From: Calvatia gigantea
Lineage: Eukaryota; Basidiomycota; Agaricomycetes; Agaricales; Lycoperdaceae
DNA length: 64,000 nt
Direction: 5' to 3'
Assembly (NCBI GenBank): GCA_025093985.1
Contig: JACAAK010000010.1
Span: 459,501-523,500 of the forward strand
Positions 54,001 through 64,000 of this stretch are shown here, one piece after another. A program made the position numbers and the translations under genes. The notes under the pieces are model-generated. The model searched no databases. It was not told the origin of the DNA and was given only the letters and a program-made list of their open reading frames with translations. How positions within the stretch are numbered: the first letter of the stretch is position 1; the number at the start of each line of letters is the position of its first letter.

Positions 54001-55798
54001 TTCATGGTCCCATTCTGTTCATTGTGGTAACTTGTCAAAGGTTGTTTTGTTGAACAGATGTGTGAATGGCTGAATGTAGTCTAGTAGACCAGCTAGTTTG
54101 GTTGGATCTGGTTTATCCTCTTCTTTCCATATATCTTCTGTGATGGCCATGCCTCAGATTTTTGGATGACCTGGATATTCTGATGTGGGAAATAACTAGT
54201 TCGGTGGGCATTGGGTGAACTTGATTTCTCCTTTTTTCCAGTCCACTTTGGGATTGTGTTTGGTCAGCCAGTTGTGTCCTAGGAATATTTCTGCTTTATC
54301 TTGGAGTTGAACTACTGATGCTTCAATTGTTTCCTTGTGTCCTTTGATTTCCATTTCAATGGTGGCTGTTTCCATGACCTTTCCTCCTTGATTTGTTGTT
54401 CTGTCAGTATTGAGGACCATAATTTCTTGTTTTAGTTTTTTTATGGGAATTCATTCTTCATCTACAAGCTTTTTGCTGATGCTGCTGGTAGTGCATCCTG
54501 AATCAATGATGGTATTGACTGTAATTTCTTTCCTTGGAGTTTGAATGGTTCCCTTTAGGTTTAATTCATGCTTTCATTTCTGAGGAATCATGTAGTATTT
54601 TTCTGATATCCTAGATATAGGTTGTTTGACTCGCAAGGCAGGCACCTACTCGAAGTCTTCAGAAAAATCCTTCTGTTCTCCTGGGTTGGCTTCCTCTACT
54701 GCTCAGATTTGTACTTTCTTGGAAGCAGTACAAACTTTGGCGAATGTGACCCATCTTTCCACAGTTGTAACAGGTTAGCCCTTTGGGTTTCTTGCAGTCC
54801 TTGGCAATATGGCCGAAAATGCCACAATTGTAGCATTTTGGCTCCCCTTTTGCATTAAAGATGTGACATCTTGCTGCCTATCTCCATTAGTTCTTCCCAT
54901 TCCTCCATAGGTTGTCCTAGGTATTGGTTTTCTTATCTCCTCAGTATTCTGATGCTTCGTACCCTTGCCTGATAGCAAGAATGGCTTCTGTCCATTCTGT
55001 GTAGGTATCTGGTCTGGCACTAAGTAGATAGCCCATGATGGTATGGATAATGTCCTGTCTGGCATTTTTCTTGAGTAGGAATATTGCATGTTTGTTGTCT
55101 GTCTTTGCCTTGCTTTTTAGGACTTGGAACTCAATTAGGTAGTTGGCTGTGTTTTTGTTCCCTTGTTTGAATTTCTCAATTTGCCATTCCACTTTACTGT
55201 TTGAGGCATCGTCAGAGAAGGTTTTCCTAAAGTTCTCAGAGAATGCTTTCCAATCTACCGAGTCTTCTCCATTTAAGATTTGTGGGGCTTTTATGGCCAC
55301 ATAGGCTCCTGCTGTTCCTCCTTGTAATCTGGCTAGGACCACTATAGCCTTGTCATCTACTGAGACTATCTTGTTGAATTTCATGAAGAGCATCATTGCT
55401 CTTCACCAGTTGTTGAATTTGGTATGGGTGCCATCAAAGAATCCAGGGTCCAGCACTAGGCCTTTTCCACTGGGTGCTGTTGTGGGTACTACTGCATTGT
55501 CAGTCATGTCTGGATCAGTTTCAGATTCAGATTCTGTTTTGTCTGAGCTTGATTTGTCTGATTTCTCCTGTTCTGGGTTCTCCTAATGGATTAACTCTTC
55601 CTCTGCTGGGTCAAGTTCATTTAGAAGTTCTAATAGTACTTCTTCTTCTGCTGGGTTTGCTCCAGGCTCATCATGTGTTTCTCTAGTTGGTTCTTCAGAT
55701 ACTTCGGGGTTTCCTATTTCTTCTTCATCTGATGTTTCTGACTCATCATCAGTGACTTCAAGATTTGGTTCTCTGTATTTATCTGGGTTTGAGCTCAT
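51095..55798 (-). pseudogene. Gypsy-1 M gag-pol
   Basis: Gag starts ATG 55798 (MSSNPDKYREPNLE). Its core (55396-54941) has FMKFNKIVSVDDKAIVVLARLQGG, WKAFSENFRKTFSDD and TEWTEAILAIRQGYE. Zinc-knuckle residues ([18 protein letters not shown]) lie near 54830-54780. Protease/linker 54420-54196 includes FLGHNWLTKHNPKVDW. RT: 53785-53546 and YMDN near 53512. RNase H: 53218-52778. Integrase: 52605 to about 51400, with a chromodomain near 51330-51200. Numerous stops and frameshifts. Confidence 0.82.
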
Positions 55799-55881
55799 AT
55801 ACTAGCTCCTAGGTTGTCTTGTCTGTTCAGGCCTGTTTCAGCCTATCCTTTTGCAAGGTGAGGTGGGGACACTTAACCAAA

Positions 55882-56185
55882 TATTATGACCTTAGTCTAA
55901 TAAGACCTCAGGTTGCAGCTTAGGCTAAGTCTTGAGGGCAAGTAAGGGGAGAGAACAGAAGTGGTTAAGCATACCAAATACAGTAGATGTATGTATGCTT
56001 AAATACAGGAGGTCATCCAGTTGAATGGATGGAGTAACTACATGAAACGTCCAATCAAGCTGGCGTAGTAGTTGGCACAAGTCATAGACAGAGATTGCTT
56101 GATAGGAATAGCTGAAACAGATATACTAGTAGACAGGAATGCAGATGATGATGGAGTATGACTTGATCAGTGGAAAACCATAACA
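55882..56185 (-). repeat. Gypsy-1 M 5' LTR
   Basis: 304 bp, TATTATGACCTTAG (TG end mutated to TA) to AAAACCATAACA. The self-priming complement ACACTTAACCA is at 55869-55879, two bases outside. Confidence 0.88.
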
Positions 56186-57400
56186 GGCTGAGGTCATCAG
56201 CAACTTCAAGAAGCTGCCATGCAGGTCGGTGATGGTGTGGGACCATATAGTCCCACTTCCTCAAATGGCAATTAAAATTACCTCCCATATATTGTATCTA
56301 GGGTAAAGAATCCCTCAGCTCAAATAACATCTGGATTGCAGTGTGCTCATCATCAGAATAAACATTCATGAAGTAGTACTCACAGCTATGATTGAAGATA
56401 GTGAGAATTATCAAATCATGGTGATAAATTAGGTCCTGTTGCAACAAGGGCCTAAGATGTCTGACCTAGGTGTGGACAAATGCCATGACCCAGGGCTGAT
56501 CTTGTTCCTCCTGACTGAAGGGTGAATGCACTATATACAACCACTCAGGGTGCTTGGGTACTCTGATGACTGCTTCCCCCTCTGCACTAAATGCAGATGG
56601 AGCAGATCTAATTATTTACTAGGGAGGTTCCTGAATGAAGATGATATTGAAGTTGTCTTTCTCAAACTCTAGCAAAGCATCAAGTAATGCATAGTTCTTA
56701 GCTACATTAAATGATAGTATACATATTCTACCCTTCATGAAACACTTCAGCATGTCAGGCTCAGAGTTCATTGTGCAGATACTGAACAGTTGTCAGCAGA
56801 TCATGACACCACTCTGGAGAGATGGCATTCACTTACCTTTCTATAATGCTCCTTGATCCATTTGGCCTCATACTGATGGCACCAGAGCTGGCAAGAGTGT
56901 GAGTCTGCACAGTGATCTCCACTGCAGTTCAAGCACTTGAAGTGATGAGGGCACAGTTGGCCCTCTGGTATAGTCTTGGTAATATCCTGAGGGTGACAGT
57001 AGCCAGTAACAGCACAGTGGTTCTCAGTAGTATGAGGACTAGTATAGATGGGACACTGATTTGAATGTGAACAGCAAATAGCGGTGGAGTGTCCCTAATA
57101 CTAGCAACACTGGTACCAGGGAACCCTAGTCCAGGCAGAGGCGGATATAGTAGGAGTAGGTTCCAATCTAGATAGCCCATTCAATGATGACAATGATGAT
57201 GTGGCCATGAGTGCTGTGCCAGTGCTGATCACCACTGATCCCTCTGGGAGCTCCACTGACTGTGAAATGTTGGTGGAGTCATTAGGCTATAGGTGTTATA
57301 ATACATGGGAGCATAAGGACAGCTGCCTGAGTAGCACTTGAAAGCTTAGAGCAGGTATTGGAAAAACCAAAGGCCATTGTATAAGAGGTGTAACTTGACA
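56186..57400 (-). pseudogene. LINE-2: decayed LINE, ORF1 C-terminus and endonuclease N-terminus
   Basis: Minus-strand homologue of LINE-1. 57180-56840 encodes the zinc-knuckle end of ORF1 (CHPQD, EGQLCPHHFKCLNCSGDH). 56820-56186 encodes endonuclease motifs (ILSFNVAKNYALLDALLEF, FIQEPP, MGGNFNCH, where the usual GGDFN Asp is Asn). It stops at the gypsy-1 M LTR. Several in-frame stops. 57200-57400 is weakly similar leader sequence. Confidence 0.75.
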
Positions 57401-57610
57401 AGGAGATTCCTTGTCGAGTAGCTAACTATATACACTATCAACATTTACTACAAAGTTCTGTATGAAACAAATAACATAAGGTTACATCATACATGATTCA
57501 TACATGACATCAGTGGAGTAATGACGTCATAATGACATCATCAATAAGAAGGGCGAATACTCCAAATAGTCTGATTACCCACTTCTAACAATAGGGAGTA
57601 TGCTCCCTCC
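57401..57610 (+). promoter_or_regulatory. LINE-1 5' untranslated region with TGACRTCA cluster
   Basis: No ORF. Contains the short inverted repeat GACAAGGA-GAT-TCCTTGTC near 57394-57412 and three CRE/ATF-like octamers TGACATCA (57505), TGACGTCA (57522) and TGACATCA (57533) within 36 bp upstream of ORF1. These could be internal promoter sites of a LINE; that role is inference. Confidence 0.4.
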
Positions 57611-58652
57611 ATGGCAGCCTTGGCAGGTAATCAGGAACACCTTGCTGCAGATGTCAATGGTGCTGCCGAATCCCTGCACAACCTGTCCCACTGGGTTAGG
57701 CAAGTGCACACTATGCTGCTTAATGTGGAATCTACCACAGTGGTGACAACTTCTCATGACAGCGGTGGCCGTCCCGGAAGGCTCCCCCCACCCTCAAACC
57801 AACCACTTTGTTGAAGTTATCAACAGAGGTCTTGTCCAGGCTCGTGTCCGATGTCAGATTGAGTCTGTCCGATCGAGCACGGCCAACTCGTGGTCCCTGC
57901 TCACCAACTTTGCTCCCACTCCAAAAAATGTTGCTATCATTGACAAGTGGGCCCACAAGGCAGTCGCTAAGGGCATTAAGCTCCAGCTCCGCATCCCTGA
58001 CTCCACGTCCTACATCAGGATCATGGACATCCCATTCATCGACAAGCTAGGCCACAAGGCCATGACTGTTGAACGCCTCCTGGGTCACCTCTCAAAGTCC
58101 CCCCATCGTGAGGACTTTGCTATGCTATCCCATACCCCACGCATTTCACGCAATTCTGCCAGCTCTGACATGTGCACAGCCTGGCTTGACCTAGCCGACT
58201 CCAAGACCGGCACTCAGATGAAACGCCTTGTGGGGCGCACTGTTCAGATCGGAACGCACTTCTGCCATGTGCAGCAGGCCTCCGCCCATACCGGGGTTCC
58301 CTGGTGTCAGCATTGCTGGTACTGGGGCCACCCCACTGCTATCTGTCGATCTTGGTTGAACAGGTGCCCTATCTGTGCTGGGCCTCACACTTCTGAGAAC
58401 CACTGCGCTGTCGCCAGCTGTTGTCATCCCAAGGATCTCAACAAGGCTACCCCTGAGGGACAACTGTGTCCCCACAAATTCAAGTGTCTTAACTGCAGCA
58501 GTGAGCACAGCACCGACTCCCACTTGTGCCAGCTTTGGCGCCACTGGTATGAGGCCGAGTGGATCAAAGAGCACTATAGAAAGGTGAGTGAACGCCATCT
58601 ATCTAGGATAGTGTCACGATCCACTGATAACAATTCAGCATCCGTGCAATGA
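57611..58652 (+). pseudogene. LINE-1 ORF1 (Gag-like, zinc knuckles)
   Basis: Probable ATG 57611 (MAALAGNQEHLAADVNGAAE) in one frame, shifting near 57760 to a 298-codon frame ending at TGA 58650-58652. The middle has QLRIPDSTSYIRIMDIPFID and the FAMLSHTPRISRNS region. The C-terminus carries three Cys/His knuckles: CQHCWYWGHPTAIC, CPICAGPHTSENHC and CLNCSSEHSTDSHLC. Such ORF1 proteins bind LINE RNA to form the ribonucleoprotein. The stop overlaps the ORF2 start (ATGA). One frameshift is the only defect seen. Confidence 0.82.
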
Positions 58653-61257
58653 ACCCCGAACATGATGAGTTGAAGCATTTCGTGAAGGGTAGATTACGTA
58701 TATTGTCTTTTAATGTAGCAAAAAACTACGCATTATTGGACACCTTGCTAGAATCTGAGAAAGATAACTTCGACATCGTGTTCGTCCAGGAACCTCCCTG
58801 GTGAGCAATCAGGTCCACCCCCTCGACACTTGATGCCGAGGGTGAGCCCGTCATCAGAGCACCTAAGCACCCTGAGTGGTTGTACATGGTGAGGCCAGCC
58901 TCCTCTGTGGAGGAACGAGATCAACCCTATGTTATGGCATATGTCTACACACAGATCAAGAGACTGAGGCCCTCACTAAGGTGGGACCTCATTGATCACC
59001 GGGATGTGATGGTTGTCACCATCTTCAATCACGGCCATGAATGCCATTTCATGAATGTCTATTCTGATGATGAGCACACTATGATCAGGCTTCTCTACAA
59101 GAAGTGCGATTCTTTACCCCAGATACATTACATGGGAGGCGATTTTAATTGCCATTCGTGTGAGTGGGACGATAGTGTTCCGCATCACCACCGATCCACA
59201 CAGCAGCTCTTGGAAGCTGCCAATGATCTCAGCCTTGGGATCTGGTTGCCAGATTCTAGGGCTTCTACGCATGTACCTCGAGATCCGACCAAATGCCAAT
59301 TGGTGATTGATCTGATCTTTATCTCTGATCTTAGGTGGCGCATCGCACATCCCCAGATCAGATTGGATCTAACAGGCCCATCGGACCATCATCCGCTGTC
59401 TGTTGTGATCCCTATCCGCCCTGAAGACATCACAAATATCAGAAGGGCATTTCCCAAGAACTCGGCAGCGACTGCAGAATTGCAGTTCCTGGATGAGATC
59501 AGAGAAGGGGTGTATGGTCTTCGGGATCATCCCCTTAATTCAGCACAGGATGTTAATGTCCTGGCATCGGCTATTGGGTCAGTGTTCTCTGCAGTGTGGC
59601 ACTGCCACACTGTGGAGGTGCACATATCTGCAAAATCTCAGCCATGGTGGGATGAGGATTGCAGTGTCACCCTGCGGGCCCACAGGGACTCTTCAGACCC
59701 TGTGGACTGGAAGGCATTTTGATGTGTTGTAGCATCTAAGAAGCACAAATTCTTCAACGAGAAAATCGAGGAAATTGCTGAGACCAACAAGCGCCCTTGG
59801 GACCTTATGGAATGGGTTAAAGTGCGCAAGTTGCCTGTGTGCAAGGCTATCTCCTACCAAGGGGAGCCTTGTCACACTATGGACTCCCTATGGGAGGCCC
59901 TTCACGGTACCTACAACTCTGCCTCTGGGTGTGAGTATGATACCCCCATTATTGACCCACTCCCTACGCTTCCACAGTGGGGGTGGGTTGACTTCTCAGA
60001 CAAGGAGCTGGTGGACGCGCTGTCTGCCTGCTCCAAAGTCTCTGCTCCGGGCCCCGACCACATTATGTGGAGGATGCTCAAACAGATCGTGCTTGGGGAT
60101 GCCCTGCCAGTCTTCGTACGTCTAGCTAGTGCCTGTATTCATTTAGGCTGCTGGCTAGAGTATTTCAAAGAATCCATGTCGGTTATTATCCCTAAGCCGG
60201 GTAAGCCTGCATACTCTACACCCAAGGCCTTCAGGCCTATAGTTCTTCTCAACACACTGGGTAAGCTGTTTGAGAAAATGATCGCGACTAGGCTCCAGTT
60301 TGACTCTGTCAAATTTGGGGTCTTTCATCCTAATCAGCTCGGAGGTGTGATCCAACGGTCCACTGAAGATGCTGGCCTAATGCTAACCCACATTGTAAGA
60401 GTGGGTTGGGCTAAGGGCCTTAGGACTAGTGTTGTGGTGTTTGACATAGTGCAGTTCTTCCCATCATTGCACCATGATATGCTGGTTACAATACTCCACA
60501 AGCAAGGATTTGCCCCTGAGTTGGTCAAGTTCTTTGCGCACTACTTGGTAGAACGGAAGACCCAGTATTGCTGGGACTCTTTCAAGTCTGAGCCATTTCC
60601 ATTTGACGTGGGGGTAGGGCAGGGTTCTGCCCTCTCCCCCATTCTATCAGCCTTATACATAGCTCCGCTAATGTGGCTTTTCAACAGGGAGGTGTCCCAT
60701 CTAGGGACGACCCTTCTGTCCTATGTCGATGATGGCACCATCATTGCCCAGTCTAAGGACTGGAACTCTAACCTTGTGACTCTTAAGGAGGCATATGGTA
60801 TTATATTCAGGCTCTTTGAGCGTTTTGCCTTGGTACTTGAACATGACAAGTCTGAGGTTTTTCACTTTTCCCGCAAGCACGGGGATGATAATCTGCCGAT
60901 TGACCTGGGCTTTGCCCCATTCACTGGTGATACACCGCTTCGACCCAAGCCCTATTGGAGGTATTTGGGTTTCTACTTCGACTGTGCCCTTACGTTTAAG
61001 AAGCATGTTTATTACTATTCTACCAAAGCTTTGTCTATGGTGAAAGCCATGAAAATGCTTGGTAACTCCACGAGGGGCTTGCGGCCTATGCAGAAGTGCC
61101 TCTTTTATTGGTTGTGTGTTGTCCCTATTGCGACATATGACTTCAAACTCTGGTTCTTCAAGGGTTCCTGCTGCAAGGCAGCCCTTATACTGGAGCCACA
61201 GAGTCCTTCGCGGGTCTCATACCTATCCAGCTTCATGTACAGAAGCTTACTGTCAGG
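58649..61257 (+). pseudogene. LINE-1 ORF2: endonuclease and reverse transcriptase, 3'-truncated
   Basis: ATG 58649 overlaps the ORF1 stop. One frame runs to the LTR at 61258 with only two TGA stops (58801, 59720). The apurinic-type endonuclease has ILSFNVAKNY, FVQEPPW, GGDFNCH and GPSDHHPLSV. RT has FRPIVLLNTLGKLFEKMIA, FDIVQFFPSLHHD, GVGQGSALSPILSALYIAP and the catalytic YVDD (about 60721). Family: Tad/I-like by order and motifs. The C-terminal end, where any RNase H would lie, is lost to the gypsy-4 insertion at 61258. Together the parts would nick target DNA and copy the RNA there. Confidence 0.87.
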
Positions 61258-61875
61258 TGTTAAGCGCAGGTCACGCAGGTGAGATGACCGGAGTCTAGAC
61301 ACCCGGAATGATGTGTGGATGCGGATGAAGATGGACGAAGCGGGCGAACTCGGGAGGACCGTGGCTTCAATGTATGTGTTGCGCCCTCCTGCCGACGGGT
61401 GGTCCTAACTTCAGAATAAGGGACGAGGGCAGAGTCAGAGGCGGAGACAGAGACAGGGACAGAGGTAAGATAGAAGTAGTGTGTCGCTAAGTAGATTTCA
61501 GACTGAGGATTACAGGCGAAGTAGCTACAATATACGCGAGGAAGTGTGGTTCTACAAAAGGAAACTACTACGACTTCAGGTGCGGGCCAGGTATGGCCGC
61601 TAGATAAAAACACCGGGAATGCAACTAGCTAAAAGGAATAAGGTGAAACAGGAACGATATGAACGGTAAAAGGGATTGCAAGGGAAACGGGAGTAGGTAT
61701 AACGACCGGAGAAATGTACAAGGAGGATAATCGGAAATTAACGTCAGACATAATAGTAAGAATGGAGAGTGGGGGAGACGGGGGAGAGTGGGTGAGAGCG
61801 AATGGTAAATAAAATATAAAGTATGGTCCAGGTAAGAGCGGGTGAAGCAGGTGAGCGCGTGTACGGGTTGTGACA
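61258..61875 (-). repeat. Gypsy-4b 3' LTR
   Basis: TGTTAAGCGCAGGTC to ACGGGTTGTGACA. Contains TTTCAGACTGAGG, the complement of the predicted mRNA start. The TATATAAA motif of the other copies is shortened here to ACAATATACGC. Confidence 0.88.
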
Positions 61876-62010
61876 GTATTCCCCCCTTAGGGCCGAGCCC
61901 TCGAGGCCATGAAGGTGTCGTGGGAAACAGAGTTGAAAAATTTGATGCGGGTATAAGATCCGCACTTTTGAAAATTTTCCTTTGCTTGCCTCTTGACCTC
62001 CTACTACCAC

Positions 62011-63173
62011 ATGCCTCCCAAGACCGCTGCCCAACTACAAGCTGAACTCGAGGAGAAACATGAACGCGCCAGACTTCAGCGCAAGCAGGAGGAAGAGGAT
62101 GAGCGCAGGTTGATTGCGGACCTCGCCGCCGCTGAAGCCAAAGAAAGAGCAGATAGGGAGAAGCGCGAAGAGGAGGAGAGGAAGAGGCGCGATGAGGAGA
62201 GGAAACGAGAGGAGGCAAAGAAACGTGACAAGCGGAAGAAGCGGCTTGAGGAGGCGGCATGTAAGAAAAGGGAGGAGCAAGAGGAGGAGAATGCGGAGGA
62301 ACGATGACGTAGGAAGGGGAAGGCCCGGGAGGAACCGGTAGCGGGTCCCAGCTGATTGAGGAAACGGCCGAGGGTGGAGGATTCGGACAAAGAGGACGAT
62401 GCGCTGGGGTCGTTGGATGAGGAGGAAGAGGAGGAGGTTCAGCTGCAGGTGCGCGTTCCCATGGGTGGGGACAACCCCTGCAAGCGCTGCATCAACATGG
62501 GTATCAGGTGTCAACCCGGACAGACCCGCTCCAAGTAAGTGCGGCCTCTTCCTGTTGAATATTAAGCTGAGAAGTCCTTAGCCGGGTTACCACCAAATGC
62601 GCGACTTGCATCAAGGGCAAGCGAAAGTGTGAGCCGCCGGGTGGAAGTGCCAAGGTCTCGAATCCCCACGTCCTCACGCGACATCTCGACCGATTCGTGA
62701 CCGCACTTGAAGAGAACACCCTATGCCTCAACGAAATCATCGTTTTATTGCATCAGCAGAACGCGTGGATGGCACACGAGTCCCGATACCGAGAACACGA
62801 TACCCGCAATTCAGCCGCGATCTTGAGGGAGACCATTGCAAATGGAGAGGAGTTCCGCGCCCTCGGCCTGGTGGTGAGTCAACGGGATCCTCAGCACACA
62901 GGAAGGACTGAACGTCCAGGACAGATTGTAGAACGGCTGCCTGGTGCGGATATCCGACGGCATGTGGATGAGGCGGGTGACATCGACATCGAGGACCGGG
63001 GTGAGGGGCCGTCGCGACCAGTGCGACAAGGGGGTGAGCAGATGGACTTGGATGAGGAAGAGAAGGGAAACGGTAGTAGTGGAGAGGAAGGAAGTGAAGA
63101 AAGTGCGGAGGAGAGCGGAGAAAAAGAAGACAGTGTGGAAGAGGGTGTGGAAGGGAGCCAGCATGAGGATTGA
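62011..63173 (+). CDS. Gypsy-4b antisense gene: coiled-coil protein with spliced Zn(II)2Cys6-like motif
   Basis: Best preserved copy. ATG 62011 (MPPKTAAQLQAELEEKHERA), then about 90 residues of Glu/Arg/Lys coiled coil, a basic patch, an acidic run (LDEEEEEEVQLQ) and CKRCINMGIRC. A 47-nt GT-AG intron 62535-62581 (GTAAGT...CCTTAG, phase 2) leads to CATCIKGKRKC. Spliced, the cysteines are CX2CX6C-X13-CX2CX6C. Next come a leucine-rich helix (LEENTLCLNEIIVLLHQQ) and an acidic Ser/Glu tail to TGA 63171. About 371 residues. Only two TGA codons (62305, 62353) interrupt exon 1. It is transcribed, if at all, away from the 3' LTR and against pol. Function is inference: a DNA-binding or silencing-related factor. 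Confidence 0.75.
62535..62581 (+). other. Predicted intron within the zinc motif
   Basis: GTAAGTGC donor and CCTTAG acceptor, 47 nt. Removal shifts the downstream frame so that the second cysteine triplet continues in frame with the first. The same length and phase occur in gypsy-3 (35479-35433). Confidence 0.7.
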
Positions 63174-63298
63174 GGGTGTGTGGGTGAACGCGGCTTTCCT
63201 CGCTCCTCGTGATTTTGATGTTTAATAAAGTTGCATGTCCAATAATAATAAAAAAAAGGTCTGTCCATGAATAAGAGTGAAAATAAGTCCATTAAATG

Positions 63299-64000
63299 TT
63301 ACAAAGAACGCAAGGGACCAGGCTTAGCAGGATAAGCTATATGGAAATCTGCCACAAGTTCAGCTACATGCTCTAATTCAGTAGCAGGCAGCCAAGAAGA
63401 CTCTTCTTCAGTATCCTCATAACCCAACCAAATGACCTTGTATAATAACTTGCAGGCACGTTGACGGTCGATCTTCGAGTCAACAATGCGGGCGATTTCG
63501 TACTCCGGCTCGCCTTCGACTTCAACGGGCGGAGGAGGTGGGTCAGAGCGGCCGTCAAATGGGTTAGGTATGGCAGGTTCAAGCATCGAAACGTGGAATA
63601 CTGGGTGAATGGCACACATTGAGTCAGGTAAGCGTAGAGTATAAGAAATGGAACTGGGTTGAGCGATAATCTCATAAGGACCCAAATACTTTTCCGAGAG
63701 TTTCTTCAACGGTCGAGTCATGCGGAAGAACTGCGCCTTAACGAAGACCTTTTGCCCAACTGTGAAGTTAGGTGCGGGTGTCCGGCGGGTATCAGCGGAT
63801 GACTGGTACCGTTCTTGAGCTTGCTTGATCTCGGATTTGAGTACTGTGTGGAGTTCATCGAGGTCGACGACGAATTGACGTGCGTGTGCGGATGCCAAGT
63901 CGCGTTCCGGGTAGACTGTGATGTTGGGATGATAGCCTTTATTAGCAAAGAATGGGGAGACACCAGTAGTGGCACTAGGAGCATTGTTATAGGCAAACTC
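63299..64000 (-). pseudogene. Gypsy-4b pol 3' end: integrase C-terminus and chromodomain
   Basis: An open frame of 199 codons (63898-63299), continuous in content with DNA to 64000: QFVVDLDELHTVLKSEIKQ, KYLGPYEIIAQPSSISYTL, HPVFHVSMLEPAIPNPFDG, then the chromodomain (YEIARIVDSKIDRQ, VIWLGYEDTEEESSWLPATE). It ends about 125 bases from the end of the convergent antisense gene. Unbroken within this frame; the rest of pol lies outside the window. Confidence 0.85.

Larger units (their letters stand above)
49774..56185 (-). mobile_element. Gypsy-1 copy M, full structure
   Basis: Minus-strand element with LTRs 49774-50077 and 55882-56185 (304 bp each), priming site, gag, protease, RT, RNase H, integrase, chromodomain and accessory ORF. 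It is the only copy here with the gag-RT region that C1 and C2 lost. The flanks differ (ACTGG in G2 gag on the left, GGCTG in a LINE on the right), so no target duplication joins them. Confidence 0.88.
61258..64000 (-). mobile_element. Gypsy-4 copy G4b, 3' part, runs off the window
   Basis: 3' LTR 61258-61875 (618 bp), purine tract complement GTATTCCCCCC, plus-strand antisense gene 62011-63173, then minus-strand pol 3' end 63299-64000 and beyond. Inserted in LINE-1 ORF2; left target TCAGG (61253-61257). CpG-rich and much younger than 39562-47541. Confidence 0.88.

Noticed and set aside
62035..62514. Minus-strand Ser/Leu-rich ORFs opposite the antisense gene
   Set aside because: Low-complexity shadows of the Glu/Arg/Lys coiled-coil codons; the plus-strand frame has the conserved cysteines and intron.
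62863..62902. A second intron (GTGAGT...CACAG) in the antisense gene
   Set aside because: It would be about 28 nt, too short to splice, and the frame is open across it.
1..64000. CRISPR array, prokaryotic operon, rRNA or integron
   Set aside because: No regularly spaced short repeats, Shine-Dalgarno-led operons or rRNA blocks; all repeats are explained by retrotransposons.

Overview
This 64-kb window looks like a transposon graveyard from a filamentous fungus, most likely a basidiomycete (Agaricomycete-like). The evidence is Ty3/gypsy chromoviruses, Ty1/copia elements and a Tad/I-like LINE, short 47-nt GTAAGT...TAG introns, and heavy C-to-T / G-to-A decay that mainly produces TGA and TAG stops. 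I see no convincing host gene, tRNA, rRNA or CRISPR array. Species assignment is inference.

Layout. 1-7127: copia element Cop-A on the minus strand, cut by a non-coding insertion (about 3241-4520). 7128-10138: scrambled copia LTR pieces in both orientations plus a second LTR family (LTR-R). 10139-10905: 3' end of another copia (Cop-D). A large minus-strand gypsy, G2, sits in Cop-D and is itself split by other elements. Its pieces are 10906-12515 (a duplicate of its 3' end), 21161-22770, 27309-29973, 37316-39561 and 47542-49773. Inserted in G2 are gypsy-1 copy C2 (22771-27308, TSD AATCT), gypsy-3 (29974-about 37315, TSD GAAGG), gypsy-4 (39562-47541, TSD ATCAA), a solo gypsy-1 LTR (49382-49688, TSD GTTCA) and gypsy-1 copy M (49774-56185). 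Cop-B (13944-21098) contains a composite of gypsy-4 LTR, gypsy-1 integrase, gypsy-1 LTR and gypsy-1 accessory ORF. 56186-57400 is a decayed minus-strand LINE, and 57401-61257 a much better preserved plus-strand LINE. The latter is cut by gypsy-4 copy G4b (61258 to beyond 64000).

Biology worth attention. (1) Gypsy-3 and both internal copies of gypsy-4 carry, between pol and the 3' LTR, a gene on the strand opposite to gag-pol. It encodes a charged coiled-coil protein of about 370 residues. Splicing one 47-nt intron completes a six-cysteine motif, CX2CX6C-X13-CX2CX6C, the pattern of fungal Zn(II)2Cys6 DNA-binding domains. (2) Three gypsy families appear to be self-primed as in Tf1: the 10-11 bases lying 2 nt after the 5' LTR are complementary to the predicted mRNA 5' end about 30 nt downstream of a TATA box. 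The copia elements instead carry a primer site matching the anticodon half of initiator-Met tRNA. (3) Gypsy-1 has a conserved same-strand accessory ORF starting 6 nt after the pol stop, and G2 has a long zinc-finger ORF after pol. (4) 10844-13937 and 21099-24189 are about 97% identical and differ, where I compared them, only by transitions. Their flanks fit an exchange (or an assembly join) between haplotypes with and without Cop-B.
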